The notes beneath the pieces are model-generated. The model did not search any database and was not told where the DNA came from. It saw only the letters and a list, made by a program, of their open reading frames with translations. From Pseudomonas sp. B28(2017) (GTDB taxonomy: Bacteria > Pseudomonadota > Gammaproteobacteria > Pseudomonadales > Pseudomonadaceae), in the NCBI RefSeq assembly GCF_002113025.1, contig NZ_NEJH01000005.1, forward strand, positions 1 to 64,000: a stretch of 64,000 nt of DNA. Direction: 5' to 3'. Within the stretch, counting starts at the first letter, position 1. Each line of letters opens with the position of its first letter. Made by a program: the position numbers and the translations under genes. Positions 1-9,542 of the stretch are shown here, piece after piece.

Positions 1-150
1 ACTCGGAGGCCGCGATACCCCGTAGCGACACCGGAGCGAGGGAACCCGAAGCGCAGCGTAGGGCCCCTGGTGGGGCAAGAATTTTTGCTTACTTTTTTTT
101 CGACTGAAAAAGTAAGGCGCCGTAAGGGCGCAAAGGTGACTCAGCGCCAC
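1..150. repeat. Possible dispersed intergenic sequence at window edge
   Basis: No convincing gene lies in the first 232 bases. The stretch holds short GC-rich blocks, a poly-T run around 93-101 and a partial mirror of it (TTTTTTTTCGACTGAAAAAG). From memory it resembles a sequence that recurs between genes in fluorescent Pseudomonas genomes. I cannot show a second copy inside this window, so this is inference. Confidence 0.25.
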
Positions 151-232
151 CCTGGAAATGGATAAGCTCACAGCTACAGAGCAAAAAAACTTTCCCGACA
201 ATCCGAGAAGAACCTTTTTTTGCCTGGTCGAC

Positions 233-1267
233 TCAGAGCTCTTTCGGGCCTGCGACAGGTTTTGCGCTGGATTGCCTTTGCGCCCGCCACGTCGCCGGCG
301 GCATGCCGAACTGGTTGATGAACCAGCGAGTGAACGAGCTCGCCATCGAGTAGCCGAGCATGTCGGCGATGCGGCTGAGCGAGTAGTTCGGGTTGTCCAG
401 GTAACGCAGCACCAGGTCGCGGCGCACGTCGTTGATCACGTCGTTGAAGGCGCAGCTGTCGTCCTTGAGGCGGCGTTGCAGGGTGCGCACGTTCATGCCC
501 TGGCTCTGAGCGACCTGTTCGATGGTGGCGCGCCCCATGGGCAGCAGCAGGTAGATGGCCTTGCGCACCTCGAACAGCATCGAGGCGCCTTCGTGGTTCT
601 GCAGCGAGTCGAGGTAGCTCTGGGCGTAGCGGGCCATGGCCGGGTCGGCGTTGGGGTTGGTCGTGTCGAGGCTGATGTCGGGGCAGACGATGCCGTTGAA
701 CTCGCTGCCGAACTCCAGATTGCAGCCGAACAGCCGGCGATGCAGGTGCAGGTTCTCCGGTGGCTGGTGCATGAAGTTGACGCTGTAGGGGTGCCAGTGT
801 GAGCCGAGCAGGGCCGAGCACAGGCGGAACATCACGCCGATGGCCAACTCCGTGGCCTGACGGCTGGGCATCGGCGTTTCGGTGACCACCTCTTCGCGAA
901 TGATCACCATCTTGCCGGCCTCTTCGATGAAGATGGCCAGTGAGTCATTCATCAGGTGCCGGTAGTTCACCACGACCTGCAAGGCATCGCGCAGGGTGCG
1001 CTGATGGCTGAGCAGCAGGCTGACAACGCCGAAGTCCGAGAGCTGGCGCGACTCGGCCATGCTCAGGCCGAAGGTCTGGCAACCGCTGGCGGCGGCGGAA
1101 TCCTCCAGCAGGCGCACCGCGGCATCAATGGGGATGCGGGTTTCAGGCGCTTGCAATTGGGTTCTGCTCAGGCCGACGCCTGCCATGACATCTCGCGGGT
1201 TGAAACCCAGGTACTGGGTGACCTCCAGGTAGTTGGTCAAGACGGCGGCGCGGACAAGCTTGGGCAT
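233..1267 (-). CDS. AraC-family transcriptional regulator with N-terminal Arabinose_bd-type domain
   Basis: A 344-residue regulator. The N-terminal two thirds (about 1-230) resemble the ligand-sensing region of the OruR/ArgR-like AraC subgroup. The last 100 residues carry the paired helix-turn-helix DNA-binding domain, with the recognisable stretches TIEQVAQSQGMNVRTLQRRL and SRIADMLGYS. The ATG at 1267 has a GGAAG ribosome site 9 bases upstream. The gene reads away from the hydrolase and DUF1302 operon, so the natural guess is that it controls the divergent lipid-type operon. The length is normal for the family. The ligand is unknown. Confidence 0.85.
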   Translation of the reverse strand: MPKLVRAAVLTNYLEVTQYLGFNPRDVMAGVGLSRTQLQAPETRIPIDAAVRLLEDSAAASGCQTFGLSMAESRQLSDFGVVSLLLSHQRTLRDALQVVVNYRHLMNDSLAIFIEEAGKMVIIREEVVTETPMPSRQATELAIGVMFRLCSALLGSHWHPYSVNFMHQPPENLHLHRRLFGCNLEFGSEFNGIVCPDISLDTTNPNADPAMARYAQSYLDSLQNHEGASMLFEVRKAIYLLLPMGRATIEQVAQSQGMNVRTLQRRLKDDSCAFNDVINDVRRDLVLRYLDNPNYSLSRIADMLGYSMASSFTRWFINQFGMPPATWRAQRQSSAKPVAGPKEL

Positions 1268-1623
1268 GCGAAGGTCTTCCCTGGGCCGATGGCGATTGGC
1301 GTGAGCGTGGCGACTATATCCAGCGTATCAACAGTTGAACAGTTGTCATGTCGTTGATGATTTTCATGCTGGCCGGTCACTCAATCTCTGCGTGGGTTGA
1401 TGCAATCGTCCTGTATCCGTTGATTACAGTGACCTTGCGCCAACCTGCGGTTTTTTTCGACCAGCGGTCGCACTGTCCTGCTGTCCGACAATTTGTCATC
1501 AAAAGAAAAGTGCCTGACGTCCAATGTAAAGCGCTTCGGGTGGTCGCTCTTTAATGTCGATCCTACAAAAAGCCCCTGGCGAAAACAGCCAGTCGAGTTA
1601 TCGAGAAAGCGAAGGTGTTGACC
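1268..1623. promoter_or_regulatory. Divergent intergenic region between araC-type gene and hydrolase
   Basis: This 356-base gap must contain the promoters of both flanking genes. Just upstream of the regulator, at about 1328-1344, AACAGTTG is repeated head to tail (CAACAGTTGAACAGTTG), with a partly palindromic TCAACAGTTGA inside. Tandem half-sites of this kind suit an AraC-type operator. I saw no open reading frame worth calling. Confidence 0.4.
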
Positions 1624-2190
1624 GTGGACAAACTGCAAACTGCCGCCACCATTCTGATCGTTCCGGGTCTGCGCGAGCATGTGGCCGAACATTGGCAAAC
1701 GTTGCTTGCAGCCAGGCTGAGCAAGGTGCGCAGTGTCCCGCCGCTGGAGACTGACAAGCTCGACTGTATGGCCCGTGTGCGGGCGATTCAACACGAACTC
1801 GAACAGATCGACGGCCCCGTGATTCTGGTGGCCCACAGTGCCGGCGTGCTGATGGTCGCGCACTGGGCGGCGCATTACAGCCGTCCGATCAAGGGCGCCT
1901 TGCTGGCTGCGCCACCGGACCTCGATGCGGTCTGGCCGGCAAACTATCCCTCTTCCGAAACCCTGCGTAGCCAGGGCTGGAATCCTCTGCCCCAAGGCCC
2001 GCTGCCATTTCGCAGCATCGTGGCCGGCAGCACCAACGATCACCTTGCCAGCCTTGCTGCGGTCACTCGCATGGCAGAAGGCTGGGGCGCCGAATTGCTC
2101 AATCTGGGCGATGTCGGCCATCTCAATCCGGCCGCAGGATTTGGCCATTGGCAGCAAGCCGAGGCACTCATCCTGGAGCTGGACCGCTAG
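1624..2190 (+). CDS. RBBP9/YdeN-family alpha/beta hydrolase
   Basis: A serine hydrolase of about 188 residues. The nucleophile elbow AHSAG (a GxSxG variant), a late aspartate in NLGDVGH and a histidine in GHLN form the expected catalytic triad of the RBBP9/YdeN (DUF1234-like) family. No signal peptide is present, so it should be cytoplasmic. The GTG at 1624 was chosen because GAAGG (1611-1615) lies 8 bases before it. An in-frame GTG at 1615 is possible but overlaps that ribosome site. The substrate is unknown. It ends 124 bases before the DUF1302 gene and may be part of the same regulon. Confidence 0.8.
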   Translation: MDKLQTAATILIVPGLREHVAEHWQTLLAARLSKVRSVPPLETDKLDCMARVRAIQHELEQIDGPVILVAHSAGVLMVAHWAAHYSRPIKGALLAAPPDLDAVWPANYPSSETLRSQGWNPLPQGPLPFRSIVAGSTNDHLASLAAVTRMAEGWGAELLNLGDVGHLNPAAGFGHWQQAEALILELDR

Positions 2191-2314
2191 TACAAGGAGC
2201 TGGACTGGCAGTACGCCAACCGGCAATTGCCCTCATTCCTTAAACGCAAACCCATAGAGGATTGTGTGAGGGCGGCTGCGCTTAAAACAAATACAAAAAG
2301 GCGGAGACAACGCA

Positions 2315-4318
2315 ATGCACAACAATAAGACTCACGGCTTCACTGCTGCACGCTACACCTTGCTGGCTTCGGCCATTCTGGCCGTCATTGCGCCTGCTGC
2401 CCATGGAGTCGAGATCGATCTGGGCAACCCGGACTGGACCGCGCGCCTGGATAACACCGTCAAGTACAACTACGGCGTGCGCACCGAAAGCGCCGACAAA
2501 CGCATGTTGGGAACGCCGAACAACAACGACGGCGACTACAACTTCCGCAAGGCCGGTACCAACATCACCAACCGTATCGACCTGTTGACCGAAATGGATG
2601 TGGTCTACAAGAACGCCATGGGCTTTCGCGTCAGCGCCGCCAGCTGGTACGACAAGGCCTATGACAACACCGGCTCCAACTCCAACCCGTTCGTCAACGG
2701 CAATGGGTCGACATCGGGCCTGATCGCCAACGACCCGCGCCTGGCAGCGGTCACCCATGACAACGTCGGTAATGGCAGCCCGCACCTGAGCAATTATGCC
2801 CAGCGCTACTACAGCGGTCCTTCGGGCGAAATCCTCGATGCCTTCGTGTTCTACAGCACCGAAGTGGGCGAGGAGTCGATGTTCAGCGCCAAGGCCGGCC
2901 AGCACAACGTGTTCTGGGGCGAGACCATTCTCAACCCGGTGCACTCGGTCAGCTACGGCCAGTCCGGCCTCGACCTGGCCAAGCTGGCCGCGTCGCCGGG
3001 TACCGAAGCCAAGGAACTGTTCGTCCCGCGCAACCAGTTGTCGATGACGTTCACGGTCAATCCGGAATTGACCGTGGGTGCCCAGTACTTCCTCGATTGG
3101 GACGCCGCGCGTCTGCCGGAAGCCGGTACTTACTACGGCGGTTCCGATCTGGTCGGCTATGGTGCGCAGTCGTTCCTGCTCGGCAACACCAACGCCAAGG
3201 TGCCTGGTAGTCCGCTGGGTTGCGGCCTGGCGCCGTGCAACGCGTTGACCAACGTGCGTCGCGGCCATGACCTGACACCGGGCAGCAGCGGCGACTGGGG
3301 CGTCATGGCCAAGTGGTCGCCGGCCTGGCTGGATGGCACCCTCGGCGTCTACTACCGCGAGACTTCGGAAATCCTGCCGCAAGCCTGGCTGGATGCCAGG
3401 GGCATTACCTCGGCCAACCCCAACGGCACCCGGCCGGCAGGGCAAGTGCCTGCGGTGGTCAACACCCTCAACTCGCTGGACACCGCGACGTATCAACTGG
3501 CCTATGCCGACAACATCAAGATCTTTGGCCTGAGCCTGTCCAAGGACGTGGGCGGGGTCAGCGTCGGTTCGGACCTGAACATCCGTCACAACATGCCGCT
3601 GGCCAGTATTCCGGCGATCGTCAGCAGCACCAGCCCGCTGGGCCTGGGCAAAGGCCTGGGGCTGTTGCCGGCGCGTTCGGATGCCACGGGTGTGATCTAC
3701 GACACTCCACACCGCGGCGACAGCATGAGCGCCACCGGCGACACCTTGCACTGGACGCTCAACGGCCTGATGACCCTGCCGAAAACGCCGGTGTTCGATC
3801 AGGCGACCCTGCTCGGCGAGCTGTATTACAGCAACCTGCTCAAGCTCGATAGCAAGAACGAGGCGCTCTACAAAGGCAAGGACAGCTATCACGGTATCGA
3901 CGCGCCGACCCGGGACAACTGGGGTGTTGCGGTCAACTTCACACCGACCTGGTACCAGGTGTTTCCCGGGGTCGACCTCAACGCGCCAATGTCGGTCAAC
4001 GTCGGTATCGCCGGCGTGTCACCGGTCTCCGGTGGCGGTGCCAAGGACACCGGCAACTATGCCGTTGGCGTCGGTGCCGTTGTGTACAACAAATACTTTG
4101 TCGACCTGAAGTACGTGGACTCTTTCGGCAAAACCGAAAAGTGCAACGTCAGCGGTGTGAGTACCGGCCCGAACGGCGGTGACGGCTCCACTCCTAACGC
4201 CTTCAGCGGCAACGAAAACTACGCCTGTTTCGCCGGTGGCTACTCGTCCTTCTCCGGAGGTGGTGCCACGACTGAGGACCGTGGCGCCGTGTACCTGACG
4301 ATGAAAACAACCTTTTGA
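2315..4318 (+). CDS. DUF1302 outer-membrane-type protein
   Basis: This 667-residue exported protein has a signal peptide (hydrophobic core LLASAILAVIAPAAHG, about 17-32) and a C-terminal phenylalanine after alternating hydrophobic strands, as in outer-membrane beta-barrels. Sequence and length fit DUF1302. In pseudomonads this family is nearly always followed by DUF1329, as here (41 bases downstream). The molecular role is not established; transport of a hydrophobic compound or lipid through the outer membrane is a reasonable inference from neighbours. The ATG follows GGCGGAGA. Codons 3-5 include AACAATAA, a Crc/Hfq-type motif, hinting at catabolite repression. Confidence 0.85.
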   Translation: MHNNKTHGFTAARYTLLASAILAVIAPAAHGVEIDLGNPDWTARLDNTVKYNYGVRTESADKRMLGTPNNNDGDYNFRKAGTNITNRIDLLTEMDVVYKNAMGFRVSAASWYDKAYDNTGSNSNPFVNGNGSTSGLIANDPRLAAVTHDNVGNGSPHLSNYAQRYYSGPSGEILDAFVFYSTEVGEESMFSAKAGQHNVFWGETILNPVHSVSYGQSGLDLAKLAASPGTEAKELFVPRNQLSMTFTVNPELTVGAQYFLDWDAARLPEAGTYYGGSDLVGYGAQSFLLGNTNAKVPGSPLGCGLAPCNALTNVRRGHDLTPGSSGDWGVMAKWSPAWLDGTLGVYYRETSEILPQAWLDARGITSANPNGTRPAGQVPAVVNTLNSLDTATYQLAYADNIKIFGLSLSKDVGGVSVGSDLNIRHNMPLASIPAIVSSTSPLGLGKGLGLLPARSDATGVIYDTPHRGDSMSATGDTLHWTLNGLMTLPKTPVFDQATLLGELYYSNLLKLDSKNEALYKGKDSYHGIDAPTRDNWGVAVNFTPTWYQVFPGVDLNAPMSVNVGIAGVSPVSGGGAKDTGNYAVGVGAVVYNKYFVDLKYVDSFGKTEKCNVSGVSTGPNGGDGSTPNAFSGNENYACFAGGYSSFSGGGATTEDRGAVYLTMKTTF

Positions 4319-4359
4319 AGCACCACTGATTTGCTCAACGCAAGCAGGAGAATAACAAG

Positions 4360-5718
4360 ATGAAATTCGCACAAACCGTGTTGGCCGCTTCGCTGGCCAT
4401 GGTCCTTGCCGCCCAGGCACAGGCCGCTGTTTCAACCCAGGAAGCTGCCAAGCTGGGCACCAGCCTGACCCTGGTCGGCGCTGAAAAAGCCGGCAACGCT
4501 GATGGTTCCATCCCTGCCTACAACGGTGGCTTGACCACGCCACCGGCCAGTTTCAAATCCGGTGACAGCATGCGCCCGGATCCGTTTGCCAGCGAAAAAC
4601 CGCTGTTGGTGATCGACGGCAAGAACGTCGAGCAGTACAAGGGCCTGCTCAGCGCAACCACCGTTGAACTGGCCAAGCGTTTCCCGACCTTCCATGTCGA
4701 CGTCTACCCGACCCACCGTACCGTTTCGCTGCCCCAGGCCGTTCTGGACAACGGCGTGAAGAACGCCATCGGTGCCAAGTCCCTGGAAGGTGGCCTGGCC
4801 ATCGACAACGTCCTGCCGGGCGTGCCGTTCCCGATTCCGCAGTCGGGCAACGAAGCGATGTGGAACTTCCTGTTGCGCTACCAAGGCGTCAGCATCAGCT
4901 CCAAGTACGATTCCTGGAACGTCGACTCCGCCGGCGTGCCGAGCCTGGCCACCACCGGGCAAGCGAACATCTCCTACCCGATCTATGAAAACCTGTCGCA
5001 GCCGATCAGCAGCGCCGACGTGTACTACCAGATGAAGCTGGCGTACACCGGCCCTGCGCGCCGGGCCGGCGAAGCGGTGATGCTCAAGGACGCCGCCAAC
5101 CCCTTGCAGCAGCCACGTCGTGCCTGGCAATACCTGCCGGGCCAGCGTCGGGTGAAACTGGCGCCGAACCTGGCGTACGACACGCCTAACCCTGGCACCG
5201 CGGGCGCGGGCACCTACGATGACGTGTTCGTGTTCAACGGTGCGCTGGACCGCTACGACTGGAAGCTGGTGGGCAAGCAGGAAATGATCGTGCCCTACAA
5301 CACCTATAAGCTGACCTACGTCCAGGATCCGAAGTCGCTGACCACCGCCAACCACCTGGCACCGGACTTCGTGCGCTGGGAAAAACATCGCGTCTGGGTC
5401 GTCGAAGGCAACCTCAAGGCCGGTGCCCGCCACATCTACGCCAAACGCCGCTTCTACCTCGACGAAGACAGCTGGACCGCTCTGGCCTCGGATCAATATG
5501 ACGCCCGTGGTCAGCTCTATCGCGGCTCCTTCGCCTTCCTGAGCCAGAGCTACGACAAGCAGGTGCCGGATTCGACGCCCTTCATGATCTACGACCTGGT
5601 GGGTGGTTCGTACAACATCAACGGCGTAGTCGGCCCGTATGGCGGCATCAAGTACATCGACCCGCTCTCCAAGGCGCAGTGGTCGTCGGAATCCCTGGCC
5701 GGCAGCGGTATTCGCTAA
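4360..5718 (+). CDS. DUF1329 exported protein (LolA/LolB-like fold family)
   Basis: A 452-residue periplasmic protein with a clear signal peptide (VLAASLAMVLAAQAQA, cleaved near residue 23). The family is thought to have a lipoprotein-carrier-like fold that could hold a hydrophobic ligand, and it pairs genetically with DUF1302. The ATG at 4360 is preceded by AGGAG and directly by AATAACAA (4351-4358), a match to the Crc/Hfq AAnAAnAA target. A REPIN-type repeat separates it from the next gene, so downstream genes may be expressed at a different level. Confidence 0.85.
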   Translation: MKFAQTVLAASLAMVLAAQAQAAVSTQEAAKLGTSLTLVGAEKAGNADGSIPAYNGGLTTPPASFKSGDSMRPDPFASEKPLLVIDGKNVEQYKGLLSATTVELAKRFPTFHVDVYPTHRTVSLPQAVLDNGVKNAIGAKSLEGGLAIDNVLPGVPFPIPQSGNEAMWNFLLRYQGVSISSKYDSWNVDSAGVPSLATTGQANISYPIYENLSQPISSADVYYQMKLAYTGPARRAGEAVMLKDAANPLQQPRRAWQYLPGQRRVKLAPNLAYDTPNPGTAGAGTYDDVFVFNGALDRYDWKLVGKQEMIVPYNTYKLTYVQDPKSLTTANHLAPDFVRWEKHRVWVVEGNLKAGARHIYAKRRFYLDEDSWTALASDQYDARGQLYRGSFAFLSQSYDKQVPDSTPFMIYDLVGGSYNINGVVGPYGGIKYIDPLSKAQWSSESLAGSGIR

Positions 5719-5731
5719 GCCAACCGCGTTG

Positions 5732-5833
5732 TTGTAGGAGCGAGCTAGCTCGTGATGGTCGCTAACGATTACGCGTGTTTTCTGGATACCCGCGTCGCCC
5801 AATAGTCCATCGCGAGCTTGCTCGCTCCTACAA
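5732..5833. repeat. REPIN: two inverted REP copies
   Basis: TTGTAGGAGCGAGCTAGCTC at the left end is matched in inverse orientation by GCGAGCTTGCTCGCTCCTAC at the right end, about 60 bases apart. This is the arrangement of a REP doublet. It sits inside the presumed operon, between the DUF1329 and YCF48-like genes, where it could form a large RNA hairpin. Confidence 0.8.
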
Positions 5834-5896
5834 CGGCATGACCTGGTCTGGCACGCGGATGTGTGCCCCGGCGCGGTTTTCCGAAGAGGACGCAGT

Positions 5897-7000
5897 ATGT
5901 GTTCGTATAAAAATAATATGTTGCGGCTGGCGTTTGGTGTCGTGCTCGGCCTGTGGCAGGGCATCACCCATGCGGCCGAATACGTCGATGTGCTGGACCT
6001 GCCCGCCAGGGTCAGCGCGTTGGCGATCAACAGCCCGTTGTCGGGCATGGCCCGCGCCGGTGGGCGCGTGATCGCCGTCGGCCAGCGTGGCCATATTCTG
6101 TTTTCCGATGACGCTGGCCGGCATTGGCAGCAGGCCGCCGTGCCGGTCAGCGCCGATCTGACCGCGGTGAATTTTCCGACCACCACCCAGGGCTGGGCGG
6201 TGGGTAATGACGGCGTGGTGCTGCACAGCAGCGACGCCGGCGCGACTTGGCAAAAGCAGCTCGACGGTCGCCAGATCGGCGAGTTGCTGGCCAGGCATTA
6301 CACGGCGCTGGCCAGCGCCGAACCGGGCAACGAGCAATGGCCGCTGCTGGTCAACGAGGGCCAGAAGCTAGCCGAGCAGGGCGCGGACAAACCGTTGCTC
6401 GACGTCTGGTTCGCCAACGAAAAACTGGGTTATGTGGTCGGTGTGTTCAACCTGATTTTGCGCACCGAAGACGGTGGCCAGACCTGGACCCCGTTCCAGG
6501 ATCGCACTGACAACCCGCAGGGCTTTCACCTCAATGCCATCGCCTCCACCGGTGACGATTTGTATATCGCCGGCGAACAGGGCCTGTTGCTCAAATGGGA
6601 CGACAGCGCCCAACGCTTTGCCGCCGTGCCGACGCCGTATCAAGGCAGCTTCTTCGGTGTGCTCGGCAAGCCCGGCGAAGTGCTGGTCTATGGCCTGCGC
6701 GGCAACGTGCTGCGCAGCACCGACGGCGGCCAGAGCTGGACCGCACTGGACACCGGCCTGCACGTCAGCATCACCGCAGGCCTGATCGATGCCCGTGGCA
6801 ATTATCGCTTGTTTACCCAGGGCGGGCAGATGCTGGTCAGTCAGGGGACGGGCGCACAGTTGCACCTGGTGCAGCAACCGGCACCGACGCCGGTCGCCGG
6901 CGCCACCCAGTCCGCCGATGGCGCCTTGGTGCTGGCCGGCAGCCGTGGTACCCGGACGCTAGCCGCCGAGCCAGCCCACGAAGCAGCCCTCGAACCCTAA
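5897..7000 (+). CDS. YCF48-like beta-propeller protein (BNR-type repeats)
   Basis: A protein of about 367 residues with an N-terminal export signal (LAFGVVLGLWQGITHAAE). It has repeated blade motifs: an aspartate-rich turn followed by W (SDDAGRHW, SSDAGATW, TEDGGQTW, STDGGQSW), as in the photosystem-II assembly factor YCF48 and BNR repeats. The ATG at 5897 was chosen because AGAGGA lies 6 bases before it; an upstream ATG at 5861 lacks this. It lies 16 bases before the MMPL exporter gene, and this pairing recurs in DUF1302/DUF1329 operons. It may be a periplasmic partner of the exporter (inference). Confidence 0.8.
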   Translation: MCSYKNNMLRLAFGVVLGLWQGITHAAEYVDVLDLPARVSALAINSPLSGMARAGGRVIAVGQRGHILFSDDAGRHWQQAAVPVSADLTAVNFPTTTQGWAVGNDGVVLHSSDAGATWQKQLDGRQIGELLARHYTALASAEPGNEQWPLLVNEGQKLAEQGADKPLLDVWFANEKLGYVVGVFNLILRTEDGGQTWTPFQDRTDNPQGFHLNAIASTGDDLYIAGEQGLLLKWDDSAQRFAAVPTPYQGSFFGVLGKPGEVLVYGLRGNVLRSTDGGQSWTALDTGLHVSITAGLIDARGNYRLFTQGGQMLVSQGTGAQLHLVQQPAPTPVAGATQSADGALVLAGSRGTRTLAAEPAHEAALEP

Positions 7001-7016
7001 GAGCGAGAATCCAGAC

Positions 7017-9536
7017 ATGGGCAATATCAAACAAGACGCCATGCCGGTGATCCGCGATGTGCGTGATTTCGATCGTCGCTCCGGCAACCTGCTGGAACGG
7101 CTGGTGTTCAACTATCGCCCGCTGTTCATGCTGCTGATGGCGCTGGCCACGGTGGTGCTGGGCTACATGGCGGCGACGCGCCTGGAGCTGCGCCCCAGCT
7201 TCGAAAAAATGATTCCGCAGAGCCAGCCGTACATCCAGAACTTCCTGGAAAACCGCCAGTCGCTGCGCGGGTTGGGCAACTCGGTGCGGGTGGTGGTCGA
7301 GAACACCCGGGGCGATATTTTCGACCCCGGTTACCTGGACGTGCTCAAGCAGGTCAACGACCAGTTGTTCCTCACCGAAGGTGTCGACCGCGCCTGGATG
7401 AAGTCGCTGTGGAGCCCGGCGGTGCGCTGGACCGAAGTCACCGAGGACGGATTCCAGGGTGGCCCGGTGATGCCCGACACCTATTCCGGGCAGCCTGAAC
7501 AAATCGAACAATTGCGTCAGAACATCTCCCGTGCTGGCGTCGTCGGCAGCCTGGTGGCCAGCGATTTCAAATCGAGCATGCTGGTGGTGCCATTGCTGGA
7601 CAAAGCCGCGGCCGGCGGACAGCGCATCAATTACCACGCGTTCTCGCAGATGCTCGAAGAGCAGTTGCGCGACAAGATCGAATACGCCGGCGACAGCGCC
7701 GCGCGTAAATCCGGGGTAGAAGGCACCGGTCAGTACAAGGTGCGGGTGATCGGCTTCGCCAAATTGATGGGCGACCTGATCGACGGCCTGATTCAGGTGA
7801 TGATGTTCTTCGGTCTGGCGGTCGTCACTTCGCTGGTGATCATCTACGCCTACACCCGTTGCGTGCGCAGCACCCTGCTGGTGGTCGGCTGCTCGCTGAT
7901 CGCGGTGGTCTGGCAGCTGGGCATCGTTGCCTGGCTCGGTTACGCCATCGATCCGTACTCGGTGCTGGTACCGTTCCTGATCTTCGCTATCGGCGTGTCC
8001 CACGCCGCGCAGAAGATGAACGGCATCATGCAGGACATCGCCCGTGGCACCCACAAGCTGATCGCCGCACGCTACACCTTCCGCCGTCTGTTCATTGCCG
8101 GGGTCACCGCGTTGCTGGCCGATGCCGTGGGCTTTGCGGTGCTGATGCTGATCGATATCCCGGTGATCCAGGACCTGGCGATCACGGCCAGCATCGGCGT
8201 CGCGGTGCTGATCTTCACCTCGCTGTTGCTGATGCCGGTGGCGCTGTCCTATGTCGGCGTCGGCGCCAAGGCCGCCGAGCGTGCGCTGAAAATCGACACC
8301 CGTGCAGAAAAGCACAAAGGCTTCGGCAAGCTCTGGGATCTGCTCGATCGCTTCACCACCGCCAAGTGGGCCACGGGCGCCGTTCTGGTTGCGGTGTTGA
8401 TGGGTGTCGGCGGTTACCTGGTCAGCCTGAACCTGAAGATCGGCGACCTGGAAAGCGGTGCGCCGGAGCTGCGCGCCGACTCGCGCTACAACCGCGACAA
8501 TGCCTACATCACCCAGCATTACGCACTGTCCAGCGACCTGTTCGCGGTGATGATCAAGACCGCGCCGGAAGGCTGCCTGAACTACAAGACCCTGGTCCTG
8601 GCCGACCGCCTGGCCTGGGAGCTGCAACAGTATCCGGGCGTGCAGGCCACGGCTTCGCTGGTCAACGCGGTGCGGCAGATCACTGCCGGCACCTACGAAG
8701 GCAACCCCAAGCTCAACAGCATCCAGCGCAACCAGGACGTGCTGAACTACGCCGCGCAGCAAGCCTCGGTCAACTCGCCGGAACTGTTCAACACCGACTG
8801 CTCGCTAATGCCGGTGATCACCTTCCTCAAGGATCACAAGGCTGAAACCCTGGACGCGGTGGTGGCGATCGCCGACAAATTCGCCAGGGAAAACAGCACC
8901 GAGGATCGCCAGTTCCTGCTCGCCGCCGGCACTGCCGGGATCGAGGCGGCGACCAACATCGTGGTGCGTGAAGCCAACCGCACCATGCTGCTGTACGTGT
9001 ATGCGGCGGTGACGCTGTTCTGCCTGATCACCTTCCGCAGCTGGCGCGCCACGCTGGTGGCGCTGTTGCCGCTGGTGCTGACCTCGATCCTCTGCGAAGC
9101 CTTGATGGTGGCCATGGGCATCGGCGTGAAAGTCGCGACCCTGCCGGTGATCGCGCTCGGCGTGGGGATCGGCGTGGACTACGCCTTGTATCTGCTCAGC
9201 GTGCAATTGCACTTCCAGCGCCAGGGCCTGCCGCTGTCCCAGGCCTACCGCAACGCCGTGTCCTTCACCGGCCGGGTGGTCGGGCTGGTGGGCATCACCC
9301 TCGCGGCCGGCGTGGTGTGCTGGGTCTGGTCGCCGATCAAGTTCCAGGCCGACATGGGCATCCTGCTGACCTTCATGTTCCTGTGGAACATGCTCGGCGC
9401 ACTGATCCTGATTCCGGCCCTGTCCTGGTTTCTGCTGCGCGAACGGGCTCCACAGCCCGGTTCTGTGGCGGCCGCCGAAAACCCTGAATCCACTGAACGT
9501 CACGGCATGCCCCATGCCCTGACCACTTCCGAGTAA
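7017..9536 (+). CDS. MMPL/RND-superfamily inner-membrane transporter
   Basis: An 839-residue transporter with two-fold repeated architecture. A first membrane helix (about 34-55) is followed by a large periplasmic loop (about 60-250) and a cluster of helices (about 255-415). A second half repeats this, with helices near 455 and 655-820. The size and the LPVIALGVGIGVDYALYLL helix fit the MMPL (hydrophobe/lipid exporter) branch of RND proteins. No TolC or periplasmic adaptor gene is beside it; the exported DUF1302, DUF1329 and YCF48-like proteins occupy that position. The cargo is unknown, and acyl-CoA genes downstream suggest a fatty or terpenoid-like compound. Confidence 0.85.
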   Translation: MGNIKQDAMPVIRDVRDFDRRSGNLLERLVFNYRPLFMLLMALATVVLGYMAATRLELRPSFEKMIPQSQPYIQNFLENRQSLRGLGNSVRVVVENTRGDIFDPGYLDVLKQVNDQLFLTEGVDRAWMKSLWSPAVRWTEVTEDGFQGGPVMPDTYSGQPEQIEQLRQNISRAGVVGSLVASDFKSSMLVVPLLDKAAAGGQRINYHAFSQMLEEQLRDKIEYAGDSAARKSGVEGTGQYKVRVIGFAKLMGDLIDGLIQVMMFFGLAVVTSLVIIYAYTRCVRSTLLVVGCSLIAVVWQLGIVAWLGYAIDPYSVLVPFLIFAIGVSHAAQKMNGIMQDIARGTHKLIAARYTFRRLFIAGVTALLADAVGFAVLMLIDIPVIQDLAITASIGVAVLIFTSLLLMPVALSYVGVGAKAAERALKIDTRAEKHKGFGKLWDLLDRFTTAKWATGAVLVAVLMGVGGYLVSLNLKIGDLESGAPELRADSRYNRDNAYITQHYALSSDLFAVMIKTAPEGCLNYKTLVLADRLAWELQQYPGVQATASLVNAVRQITAGTYEGNPKLNSIQRNQDVLNYAAQQASVNSPELFNTDCSLMPVITFLKDHKAETLDAVVAIADKFARENSTEDRQFLLAAGTAGIEAATNIVVREANRTMLLYVYAAVTLFCLITFRSWRATLVALLPLVLTSILCEALMVAMGIGVKVATLPVIALGVGIGVDYALYLLSVQLHFQRQGLPLSQAYRNAVSFTGRVVGLVGITLAAGVVCWVWSPIKFQADMGILLTFMFLWNMLGALILIPALSWFLLRERAPQPGSVAAAENPESTERHGMPHALTTSE

Positions 9537-9542
9537 GCCAAG

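Noticed and set aside
2282..3892. Long minus-strand ORF of 536 codons opposite the DUF1302 gene
   Set aside because: It is the mirror of a high-GC coding frame; the + strand has signal peptide, ribosome site and family match.
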